The position numbers and the translations under genes were made by a program. 64,000 nucleotides of DNA from Brevibacterium oceani (GTDB taxonomy: Bacteria > Actinomycetota > Actinomycetes > Actinomycetales > Brevibacteriaceae): the NCBI RefSeq assembly GCF_013623835.1, contig NZ_JABKDE010000001.1:434001-498000 (forward strand), given 5' to 3'. Below the pieces are notes generated by a model that was not told where the DNA came from, did no database searches, and saw only the letters and a list, made by a program, of their open reading frames with translations. Positions 36,167 to 44,665 of this stretch are shown in pieces (the stretch's first letter is position 1; each line of letters opens with the position of its first letter).

Positions 36167-36204
36167 TCGTTGTGGCTACTGACCCTCGAACGAAGGACTC
36201 ATCG

Positions 36205-37371
36205 ATGACCACAGCCGCGGGCGTCGCGTTCGGCCCCTCCATCACCTCAGACATCGAGTCCGAGATCAGGCGCGAAATGGACGCTCGAGCGCAGCAGGTC
36301 GCCACCCTGGGTTCCGCGGCGACTCACGCATGGGATCTGGCCTCGCGCTGTGTTCTCGGCGGCAAGCTGGTGCGACCGCGGCTGCTCGTCGGGGCGGTCG
36401 ACGCTCTGACTGGCTCTGGCCAGCGGAACGCCGAGGCGAGGGACCGGTCGGTGCGCATCGCGGCTGCAGTCGAGCTGCTCCATTTCGCCTTTCTCCTCCA
36501 TGACGATGTCATCGACGGCGACCTCATGCGGCGGGGGCATCCGAACTTCATCGGACTCCTGCTCGAGGAGTGGGAGGACGACCGAGGTGCCGCGTCTGAC
36601 GGAAGCGTCGCGGCCGACGACGGCGCGGGGCTCGACGCGACTGGCGCGCCGCGGCTGCATGCGGCACCGCCGCGGCTGCGTGCCGCACGCAGCACGGCGA
36701 TGTTGGTCGGCGACCTGCTGCTGTCGACCGCTCACCGAATCGTCTTCCGCGAAGCGGGCCCGGGGCAGACGGGGCAGCGGCTTCTCGAGGCGCTCGATCA
36801 GGCGGTGCTCGAATCGGTGTCGGGAGAGCTGACCGATGTCGCCCTCAGCGCCGGTCGTATGCGTCCGGAGTTGGCCGAGGTCGTGGAGATGAGCCGTCAG
36901 AAGACGGCGACGTACTCCTTCGAACTTCCTCTGCGATCGGCCGCCATCCTCACCGGACTCGAACCCGAAGCCGAGGCGCTCCTCGGACAGGTGGGATCCC
37001 TCCTGGGCCTGGCCTATCAGCTTCAGGACGATCTGCTCTCGGTCTTCGGCCATTCCGACGACCATGGCAAGGACCCCTATTCAGACCTGCGCGAGGGCAA
37101 GGAGACCGCGATCATCGCCCTTGCCCGACGCAGCACCGCCTGGCCGCTCATCGAACCGCACTTCGGTGTCGGCAGCCTCGGTGCTGGTGAAGGTGCGCAG
37201 ATGCGCTCGCTGCTCTCCGACTGTGGGGCGGAGGCCGAGGTCCGTGCTCTCGTCGACGAGCTGTCGGCGAATGCGCGCGAGCTCTTTGCGACCGAAGCGG
37301 ACCTCCTCGGTACGGACATGGTGCTGCTCCTCGACGACCTCATCGGTGCCCTCGACGGGAGACGATCATGA
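36205..37371 (+). CDS. crtE: Geranylgeranyl diphosphate synthase
   Basis: 388 residues. It condenses IPP units onto allylic diphosphates to give C20 GGPP. The first Asp-rich motif is LHDDVIDGD (D100-D104) and the second is LQDDLLSVFG (D275, D276), with a GKDPYSDLREGKET region after it. An Asp/Gly/Ala-rich insert of ~30 residues after the first motif is extra. I place the start at ATG 36205 because GAAGGA lies 8 nt upstream; a GTG at 36172 is also in frame but almost touches the operator and lacks a ribosome site. The stop overlaps crtB as ATGA. Confidence 0.92.
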   Translation: MTTAAGVAFGPSITSDIESEIRREMDARAQQVATLGSAATHAWDLASRCVLGGKLVRPRLLVGAVDALTGSGQRNAEARDRSVRIAAAVELLHFAFLLHDDVIDGDLMRRGHPNFIGLLLEEWEDDRGAASDGSVAADDGAGLDATGAPRLHAAPPRLRAARSTAMLVGDLLLSTAHRIVFREAGPGQTGQRLLEALDQAVLESVSGELTDVALSAGRMRPELAEVVEMSRQKTATYSFELPLRSAAILTGLEPEAEALLGQVGSLLGLAYQLQDDLLSVFGHSDDHGKDPYSDLREGKETAIIALARRSTAWPLIEPHFGVGSLGAGEGAQMRSLLSDCGAEAEVRALVDELSANARELFATEADLLGTDMVLLLDDLIGALDGRRS

Positions 37372-38294
37372 GCCGCGGCGTCGACCGCTTGGGTCCCCTC
37401 GGGCGCTATTCCTCAGTGTCGGACCGGATCGCGAAATCGGTCATCGGGGCCTATTCGACGTCCTTCGGACTCGCGACGCGACTGCTCGGGCCCCGTCACC
37501 GGGACCATGTGCGCAACATCTACGCACTGGTCCGGGTCGCGGACGAACTCGTCGACGGGGTGGCCGCCGAGGCGGGTGTTTCCGCCGACCAACAGCGGCG
37601 GATGCTCGACGAACTCGAAGCCGAGACCGAAAGCGGAATGCGCCTGGGATACAGCAGCAACCCGATCATCCACGCCTTCGCGCGCACCGCACGAGCATCA
37701 GGCTTCGGTGCCGAACTGACCCGACCGTTCTTCGCCTCGATGCGCACCGACCTGCAGCTGACGCCCTCGGATCCGCAGATCACCGAGGCTGCCGAGCAGG
37801 TGGGCTTCGGCCCCGACGACCACGCCGACTACGTCTACGGGTCTGCGGAGGTGGTCGGGCTGATGTGCCTGCGGATCTTCATCCGTGACGAGGACTGCTC
37901 GTCTGATAGGGAACGGCGGCTGGTCCACGGTGCGCGCAGCCTCGGCGCCGCATTCCAGAACGTCAACTTCCTGCGCGACCTCGGCGATGACACGCAGCGC
38001 CTGGGGCGCAGCTACCTCAGCGAGACGGGCACGGTCAGCGCCCGGGCAAAGGAGCGGTGGATCGACTCGATCCGCGAACAGCTCGATGCTGCCGCGCAGA
38101 CGATTCCGCTGCTGCCCGGCGACGCCCGACTGGCGGTCCTCTGCGCGCTGCGACTGTTCTCGGCACTGACCGACAGGCTGGCCGTGGTGCCGGCCGCCGA
38201 GCTCCCGCGTCGACGCATCCGCGTGGCCGGCCCACACAAGGCTGCACTCGTCCTCCGGTCGATGTATGAAGTGCGGCAGGGGGTGAAACGATGA
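37368..38294 (+). CDS. crtB: Phytoene synthase
   Basis: 308 residues. It joins two GGPP molecules to phytoene. Both Asp-rich diphosphate-binding motifs are present: ADELVDG with D59 and D63, and NFLRDLGDDTQRLGRSYL with D204 and D208. AYSTSFGLATRLLG near residue 27 is the usual N-terminal signature. It is coupled to crtE and crtI by 4-nt overlaps. Confidence 0.94.
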   Translation: MSRGVDRLGPLGRYSSVSDRIAKSVIGAYSTSFGLATRLLGPRHRDHVRNIYALVRVADELVDGVAAEAGVSADQQRRMLDELEAETESGMRLGYSSNPIIHAFARTARASGFGAELTRPFFASMRTDLQLTPSDPQITEAAEQVGFGPDDHADYVYGSAEVVGLMCLRIFIRDEDCSSDRERRLVHGARSLGAAFQNVNFLRDLGDDTQRLGRSYLSETGTVSARAKERWIDSIREQLDAAAQTIPLLPGDARLAVLCALRLFSALTDRLAVVPAAELPRRRIRVAGPHKAALVLRSMYEVRQGVKR

Positions 38295-39898
38295 GCCGGG
38301 TGAACGTCATCGGCGGAGGAATCGCCGGGCTCGCCACCTCGGCGCTCTTGGCCCGCGACGGTCACGAGGTGACCGTCCTCGAACGTGGGGACCACCTCGG
38401 CGGGAGGGCCGGCAGTATTGAGGAGCAGGGGTTCCGATTCGACACGGGACCCTCGTGGTTCCTCATGCGGGAGGTCTACGACCACTTCTTCGCGCTGTTG
38501 GGAACGAACACGGACGCGCAGCTGGATCTGCGACTTCTCGACCCGGGGTATCAGGTCTTCTCAGAACCCGATGAAGCGGCCGGTCTGCGCAGCGTGACGG
38601 TGCCGCACGGGGTCGAAGCGGTGGCTCAACTGTTTGAGAGCATCGAACCCGGCGCAGGCAACGCGGTGCGGAAATATTTGCGGTCGGCGGGCATGACCGC
38701 CGACGTCGCCCGCCGACGCTTCCTCTACAACCCCTTCGCGCGGGTGACATCGATGCTCGGGCTGGACGTTCTCCGGTCAGTGCCGGAGCTGACCAGACTG
38801 CTGTTGCGGCCGCTGGCTGGATTCGTGGAGCGGCGGTTCAGGGAACCGATTCTGCGTCGGATTCTGACGTATCCTGCTGTGTTCCTCGGCACCGATCCGA
38901 ATCGGGCGCCGGCGATCTATCACCTCTTGAGTGCGTTCGATCTGGACCAGGGTGTCTTCTATCCGATGGGCGGGTTCTGGGCTCTCGTCGAACGTATGGA
39001 GGTACTGGCTCGCGAGGCCGGGGTCACGGTGGTCACCTCGGCGGAGGTGACCGAGGTGATGACGCAGGAGAGGAACGGTCGAGCGGCCGTCAGCAGCGGT
39101 CGATCAGGTGTCGGCGGCGGTCGAGCGGCTGTCAGCGGAGTCCGCTGGACGGATAACGAGGGGCGATCGCACGTCGAGCTGGCCGACCTCGTGGTCTCGG
39201 CGGCCGACCTGCACCACACCGAGACCGAGTTGCTTCCCCCGCAGCTGCGCACCTATCCCGAATCGGCGTGGTCACAGGTCGAGAGCGGACCCGGGGCGAT
39301 CATCGCGATGCTCGGTGTCGACGGTGGGCTGCCCGAACTCGGGCATCACTCGCTGTTCTTCACCGATGAGTGGGAGGCGAATCTGCAGGCGATCTTCGGC
39401 ACCGAGCAGAGGACCCCCGATCCTGCGTCGCTGTACGTGTGCAAACCCAGCGCCACGGATCCCGCGGTCGCACCGGGCGGGTGCGAGAATCTCTTCGTTC
39501 TCATTCCGGTCCCGGCGGACGTGGAGATCGGCAGCGGGGGATCGGACGGTGACGGGGCTGCCGTCCTCGAGGAAGCGGTCGATGCCGCGATCGAGCGCAT
39601 CGGATTGTGGGCGGGAGTCGAGGATCTGCGCAGTCGGATCAGAGTCCGCAGGACCGTCGGCCCGGCCGATTTCGCGCGGGACTTCCACTCCTGGAAAGGG
39701 GGAATGCTCGGGCCGGCGCACACGCTTCGCCAGAGCGCATTCCTGCGAATGCAGAACCAGTCACGACGCGTCGATGGGCTCTATTACGCCGGGGCGACGA
39801 CCGCGCCGGGCATCGGTGTGCCGATGTGCCTCATCAGCGCCGAGGTCGTCGCCAAGCGCATCCGCGGGGACCACTCGGCAGGGCCGATGCCCTTGTGA
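38291..39898 (+). CDS. crtI: Phytoene desaturase
   Basis: 535 residues. It desaturates phytoene stepwise to lycopene. The FAD loop is VIGGGIAGLATSALLARDGH followed by ERGDHLGGRAG, and the C-terminal cofactor motif is YYAGATTAPGIGVPMCLIS. RFDTGPSWFLM is a typical CrtI segment. An Arg/Ser/Gly-rich repeat-like insert (near residues 257-280) is lineage-specific. ATG at 38291 overlaps the crtB stop. A large palindrome follows 22 nt after the stop. Confidence 0.94.
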   Translation: MSRVNVIGGGIAGLATSALLARDGHEVTVLERGDHLGGRAGSIEEQGFRFDTGPSWFLMREVYDHFFALLGTNTDAQLDLRLLDPGYQVFSEPDEAAGLRSVTVPHGVEAVAQLFESIEPGAGNAVRKYLRSAGMTADVARRRFLYNPFARVTSMLGLDVLRSVPELTRLLLRPLAGFVERRFREPILRRILTYPAVFLGTDPNRAPAIYHLLSAFDLDQGVFYPMGGFWALVERMEVLAREAGVTVVTSAEVTEVMTQERNGRAAVSSGRSGVGGGRAAVSGVRWTDNEGRSHVELADLVVSAADLHHTETELLPPQLRTYPESAWSQVESGPGAIIAMLGVDGGLPELGHHSLFFTDEWEANLQAIFGTEQRTPDPASLYVCKPSATDPAVAPGGCENLFVLIPVPADVEIGSGGSDGDGAAVLEEAVDAAIERIGLWAGVEDLRSRIRVRRTVGPADFARDFHSWKGGMLGPAHTLRQSAFLRMQNQSRRVDGLYYAGATTAPGIGVPMCLISAEVVAKRIRGDHSAGPMPL

Positions 39899-39919
39899 TG
39901 TAGAGGGACTTCCTCGCGG

Positions 39920-39975
39920 CACACTTGACGCCGGTTAGCCCAGTTTCGAAACTGGGCTAACCGGCGTCAAGTGTG
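39920..39975. repeat. Perfect 56-bp palindrome after crtI
   Basis: The two 28-nt arms are exactly complementary and meet at TTCGAA, with no spacer. The arms run CACACTTGACGCC... outward to inward and contain TGACGCCGG and GCCCAG. It lies between the convergent ends of crtI and the DEAD-box gene, so it can act as a bidirectional terminator in RNA, but no T-run follows. Its length and perfection exceed a usual terminator and its core resembles the palindrome at 56785-56846. Confidence 0.9.
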
Positions 39976-40058
39976 GTGAAAAGGCGGGGTCGCCGCCGAA
40001 AAGCTTGGGGTGCACGCCGAGACCCCCAGTGAGGAGCCGGTGTGGAGTTCCCGCGAGC

Positions 40059-41840
40059 TCAGCTGCTGGTCGAGTAGACCTGCTGTGAGCCTCCGGCGCG
40101 GGTGCGGTTGCGGCGACGGGTCTCGGGGCTGGTGCCACGAGAGTCGGAGGCGCGGCGGCTGCTCGGCTGACGGCTCGAGTCACCCGAGCGCTGACCGCCC
40201 GACCGGCCACTGCCGGAACGGCCGCCGCGGGAGTTATCGCGGCGACTATTGCCCTCGCCGCTGTGTCCGGTACCCCGGCCTCGGCCGCTGCTCCCGCCAC
40301 GACGGGATTCGCTGCTGCGACCGCCACCGGCGGCACCTGAGTTCTCGCGGCTGCGATCGGTGCCGCTGTTGCCGGCGCCATCGCGTCCTGAGCTTCCGCC
40401 GCGTCCGCCACGGCCACCTCGGCGACGGCGGGATGAACGACCATTCGACGTTGCCGGTTCGGTCTTCTTCCGCGGCTGTGTCGGTTCCTTCGGCTGCGGT
40501 TCGACATACTCGGCGATCTCACCGACGAGCTCGGTCACCTCGGGGGAGTCGGCGGCGACCTTCTTCGGGGTCGCCTTGATGGCGGCCTTGCGGAGCAGGA
40601 TCTGGGTGTCCTTGCGCTCATCGGGCGTCATCACGGTGACGACGTCACCGGCGCTGCCGGCACGAGCGGTGCGACCCGAACGGTGCAGGTACGCCTTGTG
40701 CTCGGTCGGGGGATCGACGTGGACGACGAGCTCGACGGAGTCGACGTGGACGCCGCGGGCGGCGATGTCCGTGGCCACGAGCACCTTCGCATCACCATTG
40801 GTGAACGCGGCGAGGTTGCGGTCGCGGGCGCCCTGGGACAGGTTGCCGTGGAGGTCGACAGCAGGGATACCGGCGGCGGTGAGCTGGCGGGCGAAGCGCT
40901 TGGCCCGGTGCTTCGTGCGGGTGAAGAGGATGCGGCGACCGGTGCCCGAAGCGAGCTTGTGGACGAGCGCGTTCTTGTCATCGACCGCGACCTCGAACAC
41001 GTGGTGGGTCATGGCCGAGACGTGCGAGGTCGCCTCGTCGACGGAGTGGAGGACCTCATTGTGCAGGAAGCGACGCACGAGCTTGTCGACGTCGTTGTCC
41101 AGGGTGGCGGAGAAGAACATCCGCTGACCCTCTGTGGGGGTCTGCTTGAGGATGCGGGTGACGCCGGGCAGGAAGCCGAGGTCGGCCATGTGGTCGGCCT
41201 CGTCGAGGATAGTGACCTCGATGTGCTCGAGCGTGAGGACACCCTGGTTGAGCAGGTCCTCGAGGCGGCCAGGGCAGGCGACGACGATGTCGACGCCGGA
41301 GCGCAGTGCATCCTCCTGACGGCGCTGTTTGACTCCGCCGAAGATCGTCGCCGTCTTCAGGCCGACGGCCTTGGCCAGCGGGTCGATGACGTCGGTGATC
41401 TGGGTGGCGAGCTCACGGGTGGGGGCGAGGACGAGTCCGCGGGGTTGGCGGGTGCGGTTGGATCGGTCGCCGGCAGCCTGCGATTCGGCGAGGCGGGCGA
41501 CCAGCGGAATGGAGAAGGCCAGGGTCTTGCCGGATCCGGTCTTGCCGCGGCCGAGCACGTCGCGGCCGGACAGGGTGTCCGGAAGGGTGTCCTGCTGGAT
41601 AGGGAAGGCGGACGTCTTTCCCTCACGGCCGAGGGTGGCGACGAGTTTCTGTGGGACGCCGAGTTCGGCGAACGAGGTCGATGCCGCGGTCTTCTTGGTG
41701 CGGGTGGTGGTGCCGCTGCGGCCGTTGGAGGAGCTGCGGTCGGTGGTGCGTGTCTGTGACGTTGTGATGGGATGGCCCTTCGACGTGCCGGAGGGCGTGC
41801 CGGTGCCGTGGTTGGGTGGCAGGCAGCCGCTTCCGGTCAT
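40059..41840 (-). CDS. DEAD-box RNA helicase with basic RG/RS-rich tail
   Basis: 593 residues. ATP-dependent unwinding of RNA, for example in ribosome assembly or RNA decay. In order: a Thr/Ser-rich N-terminus, Q motif near FPIQQDTLP, Walker A GRGKTGSGKT, the PTRELATQI box, DEAD at residues 213-216, FFSATLD, and HRSGRTARAG in the second RecA domain. From ~residue 470 the tail is Arg/Gly/Ser-rich and probably binds RNA non-specifically. Start ATG 41838-41840 has no strong ribosome site. A TATACT on the minus strand at 41977-41982 suggests a long ~130-nt leader, as in cold-regulated helicase mRNAs. Confidence 0.93.
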   Translation of the reverse strand: MTGSGCLPPNHGTGTPSGTSKGHPITTSQTRTTDRSSSNGRSGTTTRTKKTAASTSFAELGVPQKLVATLGREGKTSAFPIQQDTLPDTLSGRDVLGRGKTGSGKTLAFSIPLVARLAESQAAGDRSNRTRQPRGLVLAPTRELATQITDVIDPLAKAVGLKTATIFGGVKQRRQEDALRSGVDIVVACPGRLEDLLNQGVLTLEHIEVTILDEADHMADLGFLPGVTRILKQTPTEGQRMFFSATLDNDVDKLVRRFLHNEVLHSVDEATSHVSAMTHHVFEVAVDDKNALVHKLASGTGRRILFTRTKHRAKRFARQLTAAGIPAVDLHGNLSQGARDRNLAAFTNGDAKVLVATDIAARGVHVDSVELVVHVDPPTEHKAYLHRSGRTARAGSAGDVVTVMTPDERKDTQILLRKAAIKATPKKVAADSPEVTELVGEIAEYVEPQPKEPTQPRKKTEPATSNGRSSRRRRGGRGGRGGSSGRDGAGNSGTDRSRENSGAAGGGRSSESRRGGSSGRGRGTGHSGEGNSRRDNSRGGRSGSGRSGGQRSGDSSRQPSSRRASDSRGTSPETRRRNRTRAGGSQQVYSTSS

Positions 41841-41976
41841 GGAATGAGCGCTGTCGGCGCTCTCGATCGCCGAGAGAAAACGGCTTCGGAATATGCGCGG
41901 GTGATCTCACCCAGCTGCAGAGACGAGGCGTCCTGACGACGCAGGGAACCCGAGAACGGGTTCGCAAGTGTTTCCA

Positions 41977-41982
41977 GTATAG
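41977..41982 (-). promoter_or_regulatory. Candidate -10 element for the helicase gene
   Basis: TATACT on the minus strand, 137 bp upstream of the helicase start. No convincing -35 was found. If used, it yields a long untranslated leader. Confidence 0.3.
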
Positions 41983-42057
41983 CGGGGGAGCGGCCAGGAG
42001 CAGAATTCGCGGAGCTGCTGTCGGTCGGTTCGTGCCGGAACGTCCGGTCTCACCGGG

Positions 42058-42780
42058 TCAGTGAGGAACGGCGATGGACAACGCGGCGCCGGGCACCTCG
42101 ATGATGGAGTAGGTCTCCAAGTCCCTGGGCTTGAGTCTGCTGCCAGTGGCAAAACGAGGGTCGAGACTGATGGCCACAAGATTGTGATTGGCCAGGAGGA
42201 TGGCGTTGTCGCTGAGTGCCTCGAGGAGGGTTTCGATCTCGTTCTCCAGGCTGCGAACCGTCATATCGATCCCTGCCACGCCATAGAGCTCACCCGAGAT
42301 CTCCACGGGAGCAGTGAATGTGAACGCAAATTGGTCGGTGCACATGTAGTCGACGAACGGGCCGGTCATGTGCCCCTGACGGGTCGCCGCCGGGACGCGG
42401 TACCACTCGATCTCTTCGAGTCCTGACTGGTAGGTTCCGAGTTCGGTGAGATCGGCATCCAGCGGAATGGGTTCGGACCGTCCCGCGGCGGGTTGAGCGA
42501 CCCACCACATCAGTGATCTCGCTCGAGCCGTCACAGTGGGATGAATACTCACGATTCCGGCGCCGGCGAAGCGGTCGGTCGACGTAAGGACGTCGAAGGC
42601 GACCTTTTCGACCTGACGTTCGACGGTGCGCGGATCGGAAGAGATCGCCTCGATCGCCGCTTCGGCGAGGCGATCGATCGTCTCGGGTACGTCGTTCTGC
42701 CAAGCGGTGATCGACTGGATCACTCTGGCCAGGGCAGATTTCTGATCAATTGTTTTCACGTTCTTGCCTATGTGCGTCAT
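42058..42780 (-). CDS. Cache-domain sensor protein without output domain
   Basis: 240 residues. The central part has a Cache/PDC sensor signature: FAFTFTAPVEISGELYGVAGIDMTV after a WYRVPAATRQGHMTGP loop (each written in part: FAFTFTAPVEI, GVAGIDMTVRSLE). There is no signal peptide, membrane segment, kinase or methyl-accepting domain, so it is a free cytoplasmic sensor fold. It follows the FadR-type regulator on the same strand with a 35-nt overlap, and probably works with it. The start could also be GTG at 42759, as neither has a clear ribosome site. Ligand unknown; the neighbouring polyamine-type transporter is the best hint. Confidence 0.72.
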   Translation of the reverse strand: MTHIGKNVKTIDQKSALARVIQSITAWQNDVPETIDRLAEAAIEAISSDPRTVERQVEKVAFDVLTSTDRFAGAGIVSIHPTVTARARSLMWWVAQPAAGRSEPIPLDADLTELGTYQSGLEEIEWYRVPAATRQGHMTGPFVDYMCTDQFAFTFTAPVEISGELYGVAGIDMTVRSLENEIETLLEALSDNAILLANHNLVAISLDPRFATGSRLKPRDLETYSIIEVPGAALSIAVPH

Positions 42781-43507
42781 TGCGTCGGGACAACAGCCAC
42801 CTCAGTGAGATGTTAACAGCCGCCTCGCGGGCCTCTATCGCGGATGCAGTGTCCCCGGAGATCATCTCGTCGAGCATCGATTCATGGGAGCTGAAGATCG
42901 ACTCGCGAAGATCGGGGTCATCCAGTCCCATCCACAGCAGTGCACCGAACTCGTTCTGAATGCGGATCTGCTCGTGGACGAGGCGGACCGACTGAGCCTC
43001 TCCCGCCAAACGCAGATCCAATCCGCCCTGCACGGATCGAGCCGCCGCGCCGTCTTGCGGCACTGCTCGAAGAAACGACTCTCTGACTCCCACGAGGTTC
43101 TGCTCGAGTCCCATCTGCGCGATCGTATTGAGAACAGCGTCCGTGATGGCTCGGTAGTAGACAGCGAAGTCATTGATCTCGGCACGGGAGAGAGCCCGAA
43201 TGCGGCTCTCGAGCAGGCCGCGAATCTGGACGGAGTCGGCGGCCACGAAGCTGCCGCCGCCACGCCCTTGTCGCGTATGCAGAAGATCGGTGGCCCGAAG
43301 CTGCTGGAGGGCCTCCCTGACGGTGACGAGAGAGACGCGGAAACGCGATGCCAGAGTTGATTCTCCAGGGAGGCGATCACCGGGGGCGAGGACGCCGGTA
43401 GCGATTGCGTCCTCGAGTCGCTGCCGGATTCGGGGAACAAGCGCTTTGTCCCCGATCGGCGCATAGATGGCTGCGGTGACTGGCGAGTCGGAGCGGCGAT
43501 CATCCAT
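42746..43507 (-). CDS. FadR-type GntR-family transcriptional regulator
   Basis: About 253 residues. The N-terminal winged helix is clear: GVLAPGDRLPGESTLASRF and VSLVTVREALQQLRATDLL. The C-terminal half is the all-helical FCD ligand-binding domain. I prefer Met at 43505-43507; an in-frame ATG at 43547-43549 exists but lies inside the palindrome thought to be this protein's operator. Neither has an ideal ribosome site. It diverges from the ABC transporter operon at 43605 and overlaps the Cache gene, which implies that the trio forms one sensing and uptake unit. Confidence 0.85.
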   Translation of the reverse strand: MDDRRSDSPVTAAIYAPIGDKALVPRIRQRLEDAIATGVLAPGDRLPGESTLASRFRVSLVTVREALQQLRATDLLHTRQGRGGGSFVAADSVQIRGLLESRIRALSRAEINDFAVYYRAITDAVLNTIAQMGLEQNLVGVRESFLRAVPQDGAAARSVQGGLDLRLAGEAQSVRLVHEQIRIQNEFGALLWMGLDDPDLRESIFSSHESMLDEMISGDTASAIEAREAAVNISLRWLLSRRNDAHRQERENN

Positions 43508-43543
43508 ATCTCCATTGTCCGAATACAGGCTGAGAAATCCTTG

Positions 43544-43565
43544 AAACATATGGTTTCATGTGTTT
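43544..43565. promoter_or_regulatory. Candidate GntR operator
   Basis: AAACATATG and CATGTGTTT flank GTTT, a 22-bp inverted repeat with 8 of 9 arm pairs matching. It lies between the divergent regulator and transporter genes, 40 bp ahead of the transporter start. Confidence 0.5.
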
Positions 43566-43604
43566 GTATGATCTGCAACACATCAAGAGTTCAAGGAGAG
43601 TGTG

Positions 43605-44633
43605 ATGACAGAGTCCTCCGGTATGGCGATCTCGCTCCGCGGGGTCGAGCGCAGGTTCGGTGAGGTCGCCGCGGTCGATGGCGTCGATCTGGACATTGCC
43701 GAGGGGGAGTTCTTCTCCATGCTCGGCCCGTCGGGGTCGGGGAAGACCACCGTCCTCCGGTTGATCGCGGGCTTCGATGAACCCACTGCGGGAACGATCG
43801 AGCTGGCCGGCAAGCCGGTGCATCACTTGGCGTCGTACGATCGTGACGTCAACACGGTCTTTCAGGACTACGCTCTCTTCCCCCACCTGAACGTGATTGA
43901 AAACGTCGAGTTCGGATTGCGCGTGCGCCGCATCGCCAAGGCCAAGCGACGTCAGTTGGCCCGGGAAGCACTGGAGCGGATGCGGCTGGGAGCCTTAGAA
44001 ACCCGCCGTCCGGGCGAACTCTCCGGCGGACAGCGGCAACGTGTGGCACTTGCGCGCGCCTTCGTCGTCGACCCGAAGGTGCTCCTGCTCGATGAACCCC
44101 TGGGTGCACTGGACAAGAAGCTGCGCGAGCAGATGCAGATCGAGCTCAAAGATCTGCAGCGGAACCTCGGGATCACCTTCGTCTTCGTCACTCACGATCA
44201 GGAGGAGGCGCTGACGTTGTCGGATCGGATCGCGGTATTCAACGACGGAAGGATCCAGCAGGTCGACACCCCCGAGAATCTCTACAGCGCCCCCGCGACC
44301 GAATTCGTGGCGTCCTTCGTGGGTACGTCGAACCTGTTCGATGAACAAGCCGCTCACAGGCTTCTGGGGCTGTCGGGGACCTACACCATCCGTCCGGAGA
44401 ACCTCCGCTTCATCGCGGCGGAATCGGGCCGTCCCGGCAGGCTGTCCGGAACCGTGCGCAATCGGATGTTCATCGGCTCGAGCCACCGGACGATCGTCGA
44501 TGTCGAGGAACTCGAGATCTCTGTGCTCGAACCGGCAGGATCGCCGAACCGTGAAATCGGAGACGCGGTGGCGATTGATTTCAACGATGCGGACGTTCGG
44601 AAACTCCGGACAGACGGTCTCTCAGCGGCCTGA
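43605..44633 (+). CDS. ABC transporter ATPase, PotA-like
   Basis: 342 residues. ATPase of a polyamine-type importer. Walker A GPSGSGKTT, Q-loop VFQDYALFPHL, signature LSGGQRQR and Walker B LLLDEPLGALD are all intact. After residue ~240 a TOBE-type regulatory domain follows (YTIRPENLRFI). ATG at 43605 has AAGGAG 6 nt upstream; a GTG at 43602 is in frame just before. It is the first gene of a four-gene operon. Confidence 0.92.
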   Translation: MTESSGMAISLRGVERRFGEVAAVDGVDLDIAEGEFFSMLGPSGSGKTTVLRLIAGFDEPTAGTIELAGKPVHHLASYDRDVNTVFQDYALFPHLNVIENVEFGLRVRRIAKAKRRQLAREALERMRLGALETRRPGELSGGQRQRVALARAFVVDPKVLLLDEPLGALDKKLREQMQIELKDLQRNLGITFVFVTHDQEEALTLSDRIAVFNDGRIQQVDTPENLYSAPATEFVASFVGTSNLFDEQAAHRLLGLSGTYTIRPENLRFIAAESGRPGRLSGTVRNRMFIGSSHRTIVDVEELEISVLEPAGSPNREIGDAVAIDFNDADVRKLRTDGLSAA

Positions 44634-44665
44634 ACCGCCAGTGAAGGATGAAGGAGAAAAGTGAG

